DNA from: an uncultured Anaerolineae bacterium
GTDB lineage: Bacteria; Chloroflexota; Anaerolineae; Anaerolineales; Villigracilaceae
Length of the DNA stretch: 13,319 bases
Assembly: GCA_903854805.1 (NCBI GenBank)
Contig: CAINXK010000057.1
Coordinates: 1 to 13,319, forward strand
Direction of reading: 5' to 3'
The translations under genes were made by a program, and so were the position numbers. Positions 13,236-13,319 of the stretch are shown here, one piece after another; the stretch's first letter is position 1, and the number at the start of each line of letters is the position of its first letter. The notes under the pieces were generated by a model. That model ran no database searches. It was not told the DNA's origin and saw only the letters and a list, made by a program, of their open reading frames with translations.

Positions 13236-13319
13236 TACTCACGTGCTCTGCGTTTTGGCATTTAGCCATCCTGGTTCTGCTGCTCGGGCGATTGAAAATC
13301 GATGGTTTGCCCCACCAGT
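13236..13319. repeat. Dispersed repeat, copy 3 (long, may continue past the window)
   Basis: An 84-base unit that aligns with copy 2 with one single-base indel and about ten substitutions, mostly in the first 36 bases. It starts 124 bases after copy 2. The 41 bases between the copies do not resemble the sequence before copy 2, so this is two related copies rather than a clean tandem array. The window ends exactly at the shared CCAGT. Confidence 0.85.

Noticed and set aside
13112..13319. CRISPR array or tandem protein repeat at the right edge
   Set aside because: Units of about 84 bases with one 41-base interval and diverged first parts do not fit CRISPR geometry, and no shared open frame runs through both copies because of a single-base indel.

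Overview
The window looks like a piece of a bacterial chromosome, most likely a Chloroflexota (Anaerolineae-type) organism. This is inferred from the gene content, not proven: paired thioredoxin/DUF4395 genes, a lipoprotein with a long Ala/Pro/Thr linker after the lipid-anchored Cys, methyltransferase-like URO-D proteins, and roughly balanced GC with consensus -35/-10 promoters. Almost all genes lie on the minus strand; only a 3' gene fragment at the left edge and a small membrane protein are on the plus strand. No rRNA, tRNA, CRISPR array or recognisable insertion sequence was seen.

Left part (1-2500): the Cys-rich C-terminus of a plus-strand gene with its terminator, a lone ArsR-type regulator divergent from a DUF3054 membrane protein across an AT-rich inverted repeat, a 26-bp near-perfect palindrome in a convergent gap, and a URO-D-superfamily protein. 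The last carries the His-X-Cys...Cys zinc pattern of corrinoid methyltransferases rather than the signature of HemE.

Middle part (2500-6100): a two-gene operon of DUF4395 plus a membrane-anchored thioredoxin, read from a good promoter with an inverted repeat over the start site. It may be a membrane thiol relay. Next is a plant-like cystathionine gamma-synthase preceded by a complete SAM-I (S-box) riboswitch: promoter, aptamer, antiterminator and intrinsic terminator are all visible. The gap beyond holds a 13-bp-arm inverted repeat, a possible decayed small ORF, a strong bidirectional terminator and one copy of a dispersed repeat.

Right part (6093-12903): an AhpD/carboxymuconolactone-decarboxylase-like protein, then an operon reading right to left: lipoprotein solute-binding protein, two Opp/Dpp-type permeases, a YtcJ-type amidohydrolase and a degenerate SDR protein. 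The genes overlap or nearly touch and are read from a TTGTCA-N16-TATAAT promoter followed by a perfect 7-bp-arm inverted repeat. The layout suggests uptake of an amide-, ester- or peptide-like compound followed by hydrolysis. The two ATPase subunits such a transporter needs are not in the operon. The right edge (13112-13319) holds two more, longer copies of the dispersed repeat, about 124 bp apart.
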